Assembly: GCA_958295745.1 (NCBI GenBank) | Contig: OY282370.1 | Coordinates: 1,834,548-1,898,547, forward strand | DNA: 64,000 nucleotides | From: an uncultured Acidimicrobiia bacterium | Lineage (GTDB): Bacteria; Actinomycetota; Acidimicrobiia; Spongiisociales; Spongiisociaceae | Direction of reading: 5' to 3' | Shown: one piece after another, positions 1-8,935 of the stretch | How positions within the stretch are numbered: position 1 is the first letter of the stretch | Layout of the letters: each line of letters starts with the position of its first letter | Made by a program: the position numbers and the translations under genes | Notes under the pieces: generated by a model | What the model saw: the letters and a program-made list of their open reading frames with translations, nothing else | The model's database searches: none | What the model was told of the DNA's origin: nothing

Positions 1-423
1 GGTACGTCGATGATCGACGGCTGGGCGGGGATGTGGCGCTACGCCCCCCGCCTAGCGGTGCTGGGAGCGGTTTTCTTCTTCTCGCTGGCGGGGATCCCGC
101 CGCTGGCCGGCTGGTACGCCAAGTTCGCCATGTTCCTGGCCATCCTGCGCCCCGGCAACCCGTGGACGGCGGCCTTGGCGGTGATAGCGGCGGTCAACGC
201 GGTGATCGCCCTCGTGTACTACGCACGGGTGGGCAAGACCATGTGGATGGACCCCTTGCCCGACGGCGCCTCGGACGGTGAACGCACCGCCCGCCCCATG
301 AGCGGTGCCCTGGCCTTGGCCCTGGGCATCTCGGTCATCTTCGTGATCCTGGCCGGAGTGCTGCCCTTCCAGCTGGCCGGCGTCTTCGCCGAAGCCGCCA
401 AGGTGGTTACCGCCGGCATCTGA
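1..423 (+). CDS. nuoN: NADH-quinone oxidoreductase subunit N (NuoN), 3' end only
   Basis: This is the C-terminal part of a membrane subunit of respiratory complex I, which couples quinone reduction to proton translocation in the cytoplasmic membrane. The frame is open from the first base, so the gene starts outside the window. The visible protein has hydrophobic helices and the segment FSLAGIPPLAGWYAKF, a hallmark of NuoN/MrpD-type antiporter-like subunits near the C-terminus, followed by a last helix pair around VIALVYYARVGKTMW. NuoN is normally the last gene of the nuo operon, which fits the unrelated accessory DNA that follows. The identity is secure; the fragment could only be confused with NuoM/NuoL, whose C-termini differ. 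Confidence 0.9.
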   Translation, partial: GTSMIDGWAGMWRYAPRLAVLGAVFFFSLAGIPPLAGWYAKFAMFLAILRPGNPWTAALAVIAAVNAVIALVYYARVGKTMWMDPLPDGASDGERTARPMSGALALALGISVIFVILAGVLPFQLAGVFAEAAKVVTAGI

Positions 424-508
424 ACCCCGCGGGCAGGCCGCGGGAAACCTCTCGAGTGGTCAAAGGCTGCGGCCCGGTTGAAATTTTCCACTGTGAGCCG
501 CGAGGGTC

Positions 509-537
509 TTGATAGTTTGTATTATTTACGATATATT
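509..537 (+). promoter_or_regulatory. Predicted sigma70-type promoter of the accessory unit
   Basis: A TTGATA box (509-514) and a TATATT box (532-537) are separated by 17 bases, in a conspicuously AT-rich island between nuoN and the next gene. The start of transcription would fall near 544, only a few bases before the TTG start used for the 548 gene. Either that gene is read from a nearly leaderless mRNA or its true start is further downstream, for example TTG at 602. Confidence 0.55.
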
Positions 538-547
538 AGAGTAGACA

Positions 548-1078
548 TTGATAGAAACTTTGAGACTACGCCGAGAGAGCCCGCCCCCAGGCGACGTTAT
601 CTTGATCCACTTTGGGGTTGGTGTCCAGGCCCTCCACCAGCTGATCAGGAACAGCATCCTGCGTTACCGCGCCTACGCTCCGGTGCTGAGGGAACTGGGG
701 AGAGAGGGTGATGGTGCCCTGACCTTGTCCGTGTACGCCGTCAGGGGGGTTCCGATCGATGCGCTGCTCCGCGGTCCCGGTATTTGGAGGAAACGCTACG
801 GCATCGCCAAGGCAGCCCGGATCAAGTCGGCGGGCTTCGAGTTGTGGCCCACCTCCTTGGCAACGGACGGTAGGGCGGCACCCTTCTCCGAGTATCACTT
901 CGACATTCCGCTCCTCGTAGACGAAGTGGATATCGACGGGACGGCGCCGAAGTACCTCACTCTCAACCGCCGCGAGCAACGAGATCTCCGCGCTCGGCTG
1001 AGCGAGCCGTTCATAGAGCTGCTTGCGCTTTTCGAGCCGCGTTTTTCCAACTCCCACGCGGACAAGAGCAACTCATAA
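548..1078 (+). CDS. Unknown protein, first gene of a two-gene accessory unit
   Basis: A 176-residue soluble protein that I do not recognise. It has no signal peptide or membrane segment. Visible features are a basic N-terminal third, with a helix around ALHQLIRNSILRYRAYAPVL, and an acidic stretch with HFDIPLLVDEVDIDG near residues 118-132. The C-terminus ends 14 bases before the next start, and both genes lie behind one predicted promoter, so they probably form an operon and act together. The TTG start lacks a good ribosome site and is uncertain. The low-complexity reverse-strand frame here has no support. A partner or regulatory subunit of the large downstream protein is an inference from position only. 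Confidence 0.6.
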   Translation: MIETLRLRRESPPPGDVILIHFGVGVQALHQLIRNSILRYRAYAPVLRELGREGDGALTLSVYAVRGVPIDALLRGPGIWRKRYGIAKAARIKSAGFELWPTSLATDGRAAPFSEYHFDIPLLVDEVDIDGTAPKYLTLNRREQRDLRARLSEPFIELLALFEPRFSNSHADKSNS

Positions 1079-1092
1079 TCTAGGATGGCGTC

Positions 1093-4000
1093 ATGATTGA
1101 ACCCCTGCTCGTTGATCTTGGCTTTCCGACAGCTGATGGCGTCGTGAGGGGAAGCCTTGCCATTTCGGACCTGGATGATCTGGTTGTCGAGGTGGGTGAC
1201 ACCATCGAGGTCATGGACAGCGGCGAAGGACCCTACGAAGCCGAGGTCGTGGAGGTGAACGGGGACACGATCCGGGTTCAAGCTCCCGCCTTCAAACCGT
1301 ACCGCGGCAGGGAAAGGTCGTCGCCTGAACTGGTCCAGGCCAGGGATCTCATCAGATGGGCCGACAAGGTGGAGGCTCATCACGAGTTTCCCCGCATCGT
1401 CCGCCGCCTCTTGACCGGTGTGCCTGGAGTGCCCCACCCATTGATACGGGCGGGTGAGGGGGTGCGCTCCCCGGGGTGGGACGGCCTCGTCGAGTGTGGT
1501 CCCGGTGCTCCGTATGTTCCGGCCGGTAGGTCGGTCTGGGAGATCGGAACCGGGAATGATCCGGGTCGCAAGGCGCAGGACGACTACCGCAAGCGCAAAG
1601 ATGATCCATGCGGGGTTGACCCGGCCGAGACCGCCTTCGTGTTTGTTACCCCCCGGCGCTGGCCGAATAAAGAAAAGTGGGTCCACTCTCGTTCCGAGGA
1701 GGGCATTTGGCGGGAGGTGCGGGTGCTCGACGCCGATGACCTCGAGGGATGGCTCGAATCGAGCTACATCGATCATGTCTGGGTATCCGAGCAGCTCGGT
1801 CGGCGCCCTCTGGAAGCGGTGTCGCTGGACAGATGGTGGTATCGGTGGTCCACCCAGACGGAGCCGGTCCTGCCCCCGGCACTGCTGGTGGCCGGCCGCC
1901 AGGCTGAAGTAGGCTGCCTTCGCCGCGCAATGGACGGACCCCCAACGGTTACGGGAGTTCAGGCCGCCTCGCGAAAAGAGGCGATGGCCTTTGCGGCCGT
2001 TGCCCTCGGGGCATCCGAAAGTGATGCCGTGGATCTGCCGAGGGCGGTTGTTGTCTACTCTTCGGCGGTGTGGGATCGGTGCGCATCGGCGCCCGGTTCC
2101 TTCATCTTGATGCCCCAGTTCGAGGATTGCGACTCTAGAACCGCCATTCGGTCCGGCCATCACGTTCTGATCCCAATGGGGGCAGGGGACAGGGGGGAAG
2201 ACGCCCTTATAGTGCTTCCTCGGATCGGTCGGACGGAGGCTAGGGCCGCCTTCGCGGCAGTAGGCGCGCCGCCGGATAGGGCGGACAGGTACGCGGTCGC
2301 GGCGCGGCGAAGCCTGATGTCCCTCTATCGGCGGATTTCCCTGGATCCAAGGCTGGCCAGGCCTGCTTGGGCCCAGGGAGAAGAGGCTGATCTGTTGGTT
2401 GCGCTCGTACTGGTCGGATCGTGGTCCGTGACCAACGACCCTGATCACCGAATCGTGGAACGGATCACCGGACGCAACATCGAGGCGGTTGAGCGTCTGT
2501 TGCTCAGTTGGGAGAACACCTGGGATCCTCCGTTCCGACGCTCGGGAAATACGTGGCGGATGGCGAATCCTAAGGATGCCTGGTCGTTGCTCAGGCATAT
2601 GGTCACCCGCAATGATCTGAGGCGCTGGCGTGAGGCGGCAGTCGAAGTACTGGGCGGCCTCGATTCGGAACTCGATTTCTGGTCGCCCCTTTCTGCCGGC
2701 CAGAGGATCGAGGCGTCGATTTCCGATTTCCTTCGCGGCAAGCGGCCGAGGTGGTCATTCGATCTACGGAGGGGGTTGGCTCAGGGGGCGGCTCTCTTGG
2801 GCGGCTTGGATCTGCCGAAGGCCGTAGACGGCCAGACCGGTGCCGATCACGCCCGACAGCTGGTATGGGAGCTGCTCGATCGGGCAGGCGACGACCACAC
2901 CGGGAGGCTCTGGCAATCCCTCTCGGATGTGTTGCCTTTGTTGGCCGAGGCTGCGCCCGATGTCTTCCTAGAGGTTGTACGCCGAGATTCGGCCGCGGGA
3001 AACCCCCTGCTCGCCAAGATGTTCACCGACACTGACGAAGATGCCTTGTTGTGGGGCGGCTCTTCCCCGCATACCGGCCTGCTCTGGGCGCTGGAGACCT
3101 TGTGCTGGTCGCAGGAGCACCTTCCTGCTGCGCTGGATGCCTTGATGCGCCTGGCTGAGATTGATCCGGGAGGCCAGTTTGCCAATCGACCCTTGGACAG
3201 CGCACACCGGATCCTTCTACCTTGGCTTCCTCAAACAAGCGCCTCTCTCGAACGACGTATGGACGTGCTCGATGGTGTTTTGAGTCGGCATGAAATAAAG
3301 GGATGGGAGCTGTTGCTGAGCCTGGTTGCTTTGCGGAATAGTCATACATACGATATCAGCAAACCGCGATTCAGGGATTGGTTACCCGAGGATCATACTA
3401 TCACCGGAGAAGAATTTCATAATGCTATAGAAGCAATCACCTTTCGAGTTATCAGGAAGGTCGGTTCTAGTTCGTTTCTCTGGGCGCAACTGATCAAACA
3501 GATACCGGACCTTTCGCCTGAGCAGAGAGAACAGGTTATCGGCACTCTCGACAGCCTAGATATAGATGAACTCGCCGACAAGGATCGCTCTGAGATTTGG
3601 AAGTCCCTAAACAGGTTGCTCGATCGCCGCCTGGATCGTGATGCTCTAGAGAAGTGGTTGTCTACCGAGGGTCTTGAGCGTTTGGAAGATATAAGAGCCA
3701 GAATGCGTTCCGATACCCTAGAAGTAATGCTCCAAGATAAAATCAAGCTGTTCGATTGGTATCCGGAGCGTACGGATCAAAAGCGTCAGGATACTGTCAG
3801 AGAAATATATGAATCAGGGGGATTGAGTGCCCTCAGATGCCTGGCGAAGGAGGTAGTTCGTCCCGAATTGGTAGGTAGAATGTCAGCAGATGTTCTGGAG
3901 GATATAGTTGTAGAGGATATCTTTCCGTTGTTGGTCCAAGAAGGAACTGACTGTGCATTCGCTATGGCATGGATGGAGCGGAAGGCAGAACTGGGTGGAG

Positions 4001-5067
4001 TGGAATGGATAGAAGGAACGGCCAAGTCTCTTACTGAGCTACCTGATACTGTTCAAGCCAATTTTTGGCTCTCGTTGCGCCCTAACGCTGCCGTCTGGAA
4101 GCTACTGGAGGATATCCCTGGGCAGGTACGAGATATATATTGGCAACAGATCAGGGCGGCTAGGTTATACGGCTGTGATACTACTTTACTTGTAGATTAC
4201 CTTCTTGAGCATGACCGGCCTTTATTGGCGGTGAGGTTTATAGCCCTTCCAGATAATAAAGCTCAAAGTATTCCGAGCGAGATGATGGAGCGAGTATTGC
4301 TCAACTTGATTAATTCTAAAAGCGACCCTATTTATGGGCTGGATTCTTTCTATATCGGGAAACTCCTGGACCGTATGGAGAAGGAAATCCCGGAGTCAGA
4401 GACTTTGGTATTATTTGAGTTGGCCTTTTTCCAATCCTTCCGTATGCTTGAGGAACGTGCACCTGTTGCCCTATACCGGCGGCTCCAAGCGGACCCTTTG
4501 ATGTTCGTGGAGCTCGTCTGCAGCGTTCGCCGGACTTCCGACAGGAGAGCGCCGAGGCGTGTGATGGAGGTCGTTGTGCCGCAGGTTGTTGCTTGGTCGG
4601 TATTGAGGGAGTGGAGGACCCTTCCCGGCACCGAGGGCAGTACAGGGGAACTCGATCATGAGGAACTGCGTGCCTGGGTTCTCGAAGCGCGGCGGTTGCT
4701 GCACGAGCGGGAACGGGCCGATATCGGTGACCGGTACATCGGGCAGCTCCTGTCCGGTAGTCCCGAGGGTGAGGATGGAGTGTGGCCGGCCGAGCCGGTG
4801 CGTGATCTGCTCGAGGAGCTGGACAGCCAAAGCCTGGAAAGTGGTCTGGCAAACGGGCGCCTGGAAAGCAGAGGCGTAACCGTCCGTGATCCATACGAGG
4901 GGGGTGTTCAGGAGCGGACCTTGGCTTGTCAGTATCGCTCTTGGGCGCGGCAGGTCGAGGCCCGGTGGCTACGCGCCGGCCAGGTGCTGCGCCGGTTGGC
5001 CGATTCCTACGAGCAGGAGGCCCTCATGTGTGACGAAAGAGCGGAAGCCCTCGCCGATCAAGGCTGA
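1093..5067 (+). CDS. Large putative defence protein with N-terminal nuclease-like domain
   Basis: A 1324-residue protein; the ATG is preceded by an AGGATGG ribosome site. Residues 1-70 look like a small beta-barrel. Residues 125-225 resemble a PD-(D/E)xK-type nuclease fold: GWDG with D130, SVWEIG with E150, K160 in the stretch before DYRKRK, then AFVFVTPRRW and the LDADDLEGWLE segment. A central region (about 250-420) resembles the NTPase part of STAND-like proteins but shows no Walker A P-loop. The rest (about 420-1320) is long and helical, as in repeat-type sensor regions. The 3300-4480 part of the gene is clearly more AT-rich than its ends. The nuclease assignment is by motif reading and the function is inferred; it could be a degenerate or non-catalytic relative. 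Confidence 0.75.
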   Translation: MIEPLLVDLGFPTADGVVRGSLAISDLDDLVVEVGDTIEVMDSGEGPYEAEVVEVNGDTIRVQAPAFKPYRGRERSSPELVQARDLIRWADKVEAHHEFPRIVRRLLTGVPGVPHPLIRAGEGVRSPGWDGLVECGPGAPYVPAGRSVWEIGTGNDPGRKAQDDYRKRKDDPCGVDPAETAFVFVTPRRWPNKEKWVHSRSEEGIWREVRVLDADDLEGWLESSYIDHVWVSEQLGRRPLEAVSLDRWWYRWSTQTEPVLPPALLVAGRQAEVGCLRRAMDGPPTVTGVQAASRKEAMAFAAVALGASESDAVDLPRAVVVYSSAVWDRCASAPGSFILMPQFEDCDSRTAIRSGHHVLIPMGAGDRGEDALIVLPRIGRTEARAAFAAVGAPPDRADRYAVAARRSLMSLYRRISLDPRLARPAWAQGEEADLLVALVLVGSWSVTNDPDHRIVERITGRNIEAVERLLLSWENTWDPPFRRSGNTWRMANPKDAWSLLRHMVTRNDLRRWREAAVEVLGGLDSELDFWSPLSAGQRIEASISDFLRGKRPRWSFDLRRGLAQGAALLGGLDLPKAVDGQTGADHARQLVWELLDRAGDDHTGRLWQSLSDVLPLLAEAAPDVFLEVVRRDSAAGNPLLAKMFTDTDEDALLWGGSSPHTGLLWALETLCWSQEHLPAALDALMRLAEIDPGGQFANRPLDSAHRILLPWLPQTSASLERRMDVLDGVLSRHEIKGWELLLSLVALRNSHTYDISKPRFRDWLPEDHTITGEEFHNAIEAITFRVIRKVGSSSFLWAQLIKQIPDLSPEQREQVIGTLDSLDIDELADKDRSEIWKSLNRLLDRRLDRDALEKWLSTEGLERLEDIRARMRSDTLEVMLQDKIKLFDWYPERTDQKRQDTVREIYESGGLSALRCLAKEVVRPELVGRMSADVLEDIVVEDIFPLLVQEGTDCAFAMAWMERKAELGGVEWIEGTAKSLTELPDTVQANFWLSLRPNAAVWKLLEDIPGQVRDIYWQQIRAARLYGCDTTLLVDYLLEHDRPLLAVRFIALPDNKAQSIPSEMMERVLLNLINSKSDPIYGLDSFYIGKLLDRMEKEIPESETLVLFELAFFQSFRMLEERAPVALYRRLQADPLMFVELVCSVRRTSDRRAPRRVMEVVVPQVVAWSVLREWRTLPGTEGSTGELDHEELRAWVLEARRLLHERERADIGDRYIGQLLSGSPEGEDGVWPAEPVRDLLEELDSQSLESGLANGRLESRGVTVRDPYEGGVQERTLACQYRSWARQVEARWLRAGQVLRRLADSYEQEALMCDERAEALADQG

Positions 5068-5113
5068 GCTACAAGACTCGGTGGATCAAGCGCCGGTTAC
5101 GCAGCGCTGGCGG

Positions 5114-6181
5114 TTATCCGGCTATGAAGGTCTCCACGGCTTCGCGGGCGTCCTCGTCGCGCATCTGGCGGGGGGGTGACTTCATGAAGTAGGCGCTCGG
5201 CTCGTACAGAGGGCCGGCCAAGCCCCGGTCCAGACCCAGCTTGGCGCAGCGGAGGGCGTCGATCACCACCCCGGCCGAGTTGGGGCTGTCCCACACCTCC
5301 AGCTTCACCTCGGCGCTCATGGGGGTGCCGCCGAACCCGGTTCCCTCCAGGCGGATGTGCGCCCACTTGCGGTCGGTCAGCCAGGGCACATGGTCCGAAG
5401 GCCCCACGTGGATGTCCTCCACCGGCATCCGGGTTTCCAGCTGGCTGGTCACCGCCTTGGTCTTGGACTCCTTCTTCGACTCCAGACGGCTCCTCTCCAG
5501 CATGTTCAGGAAGTCGGTGTTGCCGCCGAAGTTGAGCTGGTAGGTGCGGTCCACCTCCACCCCCCGGTCCTGGAAGAGGTTCACCAGGGCCCGGTGCAGG
5601 ATGGTGGCGCCCACCTGCGATTTGATGTCGTCGCCCACGATCGGCAACCCCGCCTCGCGGAAACGGTCGGCCCATTCCTCGGTGCGGGCGATGAACACCG
5701 GGATGCAGTTCACGAAGGCGCACCCCGCCTCCAGCGCCTGCTCCACGTAGTACTCGGTGGCCTCCTGCGATCCGACCGGCAGGTAGGAGATCACGACATC
5801 GACGCGGGCCTTCCGCAGCTCTGCCGCCACATCGACCTCTTCCTCCAAGGACTCTTCGACCAGGTCGGCCACGTAGGAGCCTATCCCGTCCAAGGTGCGG
5901 CCCCTCTGCACGGTCACGTCCAAGTGGGGGACCCCGGCGAACTCGATGGTGTTGTTCGCCCCCGCCGTTACCGCCTTGGAGAGGTCTTGGCCCACCTTGG
6001 CCGCGTCCACGTCGAAGGCGGCCACGAACTCGATGTCCCCTATGTGGTATCCGCCCAGCTCGGGATGCATCAGCCCGGGGATGGTCTGGCCGGGGTCGGC
6101 GCCCCGGTAGTACTCCACCCCCTGCACGAGCGCGGAGGCGCAGTTGCCCACCCCCACGATCGCCACCCTTATCTTTGACAC
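5114..6181 (-). CDS. ino1: Inositol-3-phosphate synthase
   Basis: Converts glucose 6-phosphate to 1D-myo-inositol 3-phosphate with bound NAD, the first step towards phosphatidylinositol, mycothiol and inositol-based compatible solutes in actinobacteria. The 355-residue length fits the short actinobacterial/archaeal form. The N-terminus has the Rossmann dinucleotide-binding motif [16 protein letters not shown], followed by [20 protein letters not shown]; further on come [23 protein letters not shown] and [12 protein letters not shown], all typical of the family. It is convergent with the large accessory gene (47 bases apart) and divergent from the LysR gene, which could control it, although the LysR target is not visible. 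Confidence 0.95.
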   Translation of the reverse strand: MSKIRVAIVGVGNCASALVQGVEYYRGADPGQTIPGLMHPELGGYHIGDIEFVAAFDVDAAKVGQDLSKAVTAGANNTIEFAGVPHLDVTVQRGRTLDGIGSYVADLVEESLEEEVDVAAELRKARVDVVISYLPVGSQEATEYYVEQALEAGCAFVNCIPVFIARTEEWADRFREAGLPIVGDDIKSQVGATILHRALVNLFQDRGVEVDRTYQLNFGGNTDFLNMLERSRLESKKESKTKAVTSQLETRMPVEDIHVGPSDHVPWLTDRKWAHIRLEGTGFGGTPMSAEVKLEVWDSPNSAGVVIDALRCAKLGLDRGLAGPLYEPSAYFMKSPPRQMRDEDAREAVETFIAG

Positions 6182-6276
6182 GATCAGGTCCTCCTCTTGT
6201 AAAGACCCGCGAAGTATGCCCGGCCTCGTTACATCAGTCTAATAAATAGCTCTATGCTTATATACAGGTATTGCTT

Positions 6277-7200
6277 ATGGATATGCCCCCGATCAACTTC
6301 CGGAGCCTGCGCTGCCTGCAAGAGGCAGAGCGGTGCGGCTCGTTCACCGAAGCGGCCTGGTCGCTGCAGATCAGCCAGCCCGCCCTATCCCAATCCCTGG
6401 CGGAGCTCTCCAAACGGTTGGGGGCGCCCTTGTTCCGCAAGGAGGGCCGCCGGAGGGTGCTCACCGAAGCCGGATACCGGACGGCGCGCTACGCGGACCA
6501 GGTGGTCGGCCAGACCGCCGACCTGCTCCGATGGCTGGAGAGCTGGACGAAGGGAGAAGTCGGATTGCTCCGGGTGGGGATGATCGACACCGCCGGCCTC
6601 TACACCCTCCCCGCCGGGCTGTCCCGGCTGCGGGAGGAGCATTCCGGGATCGACCTGCAGCTGGTGGTGACCGACTCGGGGGCCTTGCTGTCGATGCTGG
6701 ACGACTACCGGCTGGATCTGGCCTTCGCGGTGGGGCCGGCCGGGGAGGGCTACGACTCGACCCCGATCACCACCGAGCACATGCATATCTACTCGCCGCC
6801 TTCGTTCCCCCCAAGCGGGGCAGATGACGGCGAGACCGCCCCCGCCGCCCCCGAAGGCTGGGCGCTCTTTCCGTCCGGGTCCCGCACCCGGCAGCTTGTC
6901 GACCAGGGCTTGGCCGGGCTGGGCATCCGCCCCCAAGTGGCCTTGGAGTCCACCAATCCCACCGTGCTGCGCCAGATGGCGGTGCTGGGCTACGCCCGGA
7001 CCGTGCTCCCCCGGCAGGTGGCGGAAACCGGCGGCGGTTCCGTCTTGGAGGAGGGTCCGCTGGTAGCCCTCAGGACGATAGAGGGGGTGTGGCGCTCCGA
7101 CGTGGATCCGGATCCGCGGGCGCGAAAGCTCATCCGGCTCGTGGAGAAAGAGAACGCCCCGGCAGAAGGCGGCCGACGGAGCGAATCGCAACGAAAATGA
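6277..7200 (+). CDS. LysR-family transcriptional regulator
   Basis: A DNA-binding regulator with an N-terminal winged helix-turn-helix (about residues 5-62: FTEAAWSLQISQPALSQSL and RLGAPLFRKEGRRRVLTEAG) and a C-terminal periplasmic-binding-protein-like effector domain (about 90-295). The effector part is somewhat short, and its middle is low in complexity (PPSFPPSGADDGETAPAAPE). ATG at 6277 was preferred over TTG at 6271 and ATG at 6283. It is divergent from ino1 across an AT-rich 95-base gap, the usual LysR arrangement, so ino1 is the first candidate target. The inducer is unknown. Confidence 0.85.
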   Translation: MDMPPINFRSLRCLQEAERCGSFTEAAWSLQISQPALSQSLAELSKRLGAPLFRKEGRRRVLTEAGYRTARYADQVVGQTADLLRWLESWTKGEVGLLRVGMIDTAGLYTLPAGLSRLREEHSGIDLQLVVTDSGALLSMLDDYRLDLAFAVGPAGEGYDSTPITTEHMHIYSPPSFPPSGADDGETAPAAPEGWALFPSGSRTRQLVDQGLAGLGIRPQVALESTNPTVLRQMAVLGYARTVLPRQVAETGGGSVLEEGPLVALRTIEGVWRSDVDPDPRARKLIRLVEKENAPAEGGRRSESQRK

Positions 7201-7219
7201 TATGGAATAGTATGCGGCC

Positions 7220-7465
7220 ATGGCTCGCCGTGAAGTTCTGGTGCAGCTCGATGACAACCTCGTAGAACAGATGGACCGGATAGCCGGTGCACAGGGTGCG
7301 AGCCGGTCCGAGTTGCTCCGACGGGGAGCTCGGGCGGTGATAGAAGCCGAGGAACTGGCGGCCGCCGACCGAGAGTTGGTTGCGGCTTATCGAAGTTTGC
7401 CCCCGGACCCCGATGTGGTCCTTTCTGCCGCCCGTCTCGCTGCCCGCACCGCGCCCGATTGGTAG
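7220..7465 (+). CDS. Ribbon-helix-helix antitoxin-like protein, no toxin alongside
   Basis: An 81-residue protein whose first 45 residues have the CopG/RHH pattern: the beta strand REVLVQLDDNLVEQMD, then helices with GASRSELLRRGARAVIEAEE. The C-terminal half (AADRELVAAYRSLPPDP up to the final APDW) matches the toxin-binding tail of MazE/VapB-type antitoxins as I know them. Such genes are normally followed directly by a MazF or PIN toxin. Here only about 30 bases remain before the convergent ATPase gene, and the frame after the stop soon closes, so the toxin seems to be lost. It may still act as a DNA-binding regulator. Confidence 0.75.
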   Translation: MARREVLVQLDDNLVEQMDRIAGAQGASRSELLRRGARAVIEAEELAAADRELVAAYRSLPPDPDVVLSAARLAARTAPDW

Positions 7466-7494
7466 CGAGAAACTAGATCCGGCCTCGAACCCGA

Positions 7495-8757
7495 TCAGGT
7501 CTGGTTCAACCCCCAGAGTCCGGCGATGGGCACCGCTTCGATTCGGTCGCCCAATCCGTAGCGGCGGGGGCCGGTGTGGAAGACCACACCCCCGGCGAAC
7601 CGCTCCGCCGGGAGCTGTCGGCGCAGCCAGTCGATGTGCCTGGCATCCCGGGGGCTGGGAGCGCTCGCGGTCTTGACCTCGAAGGCCGCAACCCGCCGCC
7701 CGAACTCCACGATCAGGTCGATCTCCCGCTCGCCGCCCTGGGTCCGCAGGTGGAACATATGCACACGTCCTCTCGACGCTTCTGCCTCCGTGCGTATCTG
7801 GGCCGTCACGTAGGTGTCGATGATCCGCCCCCTGGCGTCGGTGTCGCGTTTGAGGCCTTCGCGGTCGACCCCCATCAGCCAGGCGGCCAGCCCGGAGTCG
7901 GTCAGGTGTCGTTTTGGCATGGAGGTGAGGCGCTTGAGACGGTTGGAGTGCCAGGCCGGTACGTCTTGCATCAGGCGCAGCACGGTAAGTATCTCGTGGT
8001 ATCCCGCCGCCGTGCGGTGATCGAGGCCGGCGGATCGAGCCAGTGCGCTGCCGGGGACGACGCCGGAGGTATGCAGCGCGCAGGCGGTGAGAAACCTGCG
8101 GAGGGTCTCGGGGCTTCTCCGCCTGCCGTTGCCCGCGGACAGTTCATCCAGATCACGGGTCACCGCAACATCTACGTAGGTGCGCATCCAATCGTCGCGG
8201 ACGTCCGCCGCCGACGCCGCGACGGCGCCCGGGAACCCGCCGTCGAGGGCGATGTCGAGGTAGTCCAGGATGCCCGGCGGGTTGGCCGGGACCGCGAAAC
8301 GATCTTCCGTGTCCCATCGGTCGAACAGCGGCGGCGCGGACGCGTCCCCGAACCGCTCGCGCCCGGTCAGCGGCCAGAGCTGCAGGGCCAGTATCCGCCC
8401 GGTCAGCGGCCACTGGCCGGCGTGCAGATCGTTGCGGGCGGATCCGGTGATGATGTAACGGCCCGGCGGATACAGGTCGGCGTCGACGGCCTGCTTGACG
8501 GCCAGGAGCACATCGGGGGCGTGCTGCCATTCGTCGATCAGCAGGGGGAATGGGCCTTCTGCGATTGCGGCGTGGGGATCGTCCAGCACAAAGCCCCGCT
8601 CGGACGGGCGGTCGAGGCGCAACGCCGACCGCGCATACCGGAGGGCAGTCGTGGTCTTGCCCACTGCCCGCGGCCCGGTGATGAACTCCGCAGGCCAGGC
8701 GGCCAGATGGCGGGCCAGGGTACTGTCGGCGATGCGGAGGGTGTAGCCGGCGATCAT
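7495..8757 (-). CDS. AAA ATPase with DUF4143 nuclease-like C-terminus (copy 1)
   Basis: A 420-residue protein of the AAA_14/DUF4143 type. The Walker A is GPRAVGKT (residues 28-35) and the Walker B region is FPLLIDEWQ, followed by the sensor-like segment YIITGSARND. The C-terminal half has the DUF4143 signature LTDSGLAAWL and then EIDLIVEF with AFEVKTA, the D and ExK arrangement of a restriction-endonuclease-like fold. The biological role of this widespread prokaryotic family is not established. This is one of three members in the window (also 12462 and 46230). They share architecture but are divergent in sequence, so they are not recent duplicates. An AT-rich 178-base gap separates it from the divergent amidohydrolase. 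Confidence 0.88.
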   Translation of the reverse strand: MIAGYTLRIADSTLARHLAAWPAEFITGPRAVGKTTTALRYARSALRLDRPSERGFVLDDPHAAIAEGPFPLLIDEWQHAPDVLLAVKQAVDADLYPPGRYIITGSARNDLHAGQWPLTGRILALQLWPLTGRERFGDASAPPLFDRWDTEDRFAVPANPPGILDYLDIALDGGFPGAVAASAADVRDDWMRTYVDVAVTRDLDELSAGNGRRRSPETLRRFLTACALHTSGVVPGSALARSAGLDHRTAAGYHEILTVLRLMQDVPAWHSNRLKRLTSMPKRHLTDSGLAAWLMGVDREGLKRDTDARGRIIDTYVTAQIRTEAEASRGRVHMFHLRTQGGEREIDLIVEFGRRVAAFEVKTASAPSPRDARHIDWLRRQLPAERFAGGVVFHTGPRRYGLGDRIEAVPIAGLWGLNQT

Positions 8758-8935
8758 GACCTCCCGTCGTCTCGTTCTGATCCGATTCGGTTGCTCGATG
8801 CCGCGATTACGGATCAGTTCTTGTATTAATTATCACCCCACTTATTGTATGTATTAACGAACGGCATTTCCAATAACCCTGATCATTCATGCTGGGAGGC
8901 CCTCCGGCGGTGGGCGGGTATTCTGGGAGTGTTAG

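Noticed and set aside
895-2598. A 567-codon minus-strand frame opposite the large accessory gene
   Set aside because: No ribosome site, no recognisable domains; the sense frame has clear motifs over the same DNA.
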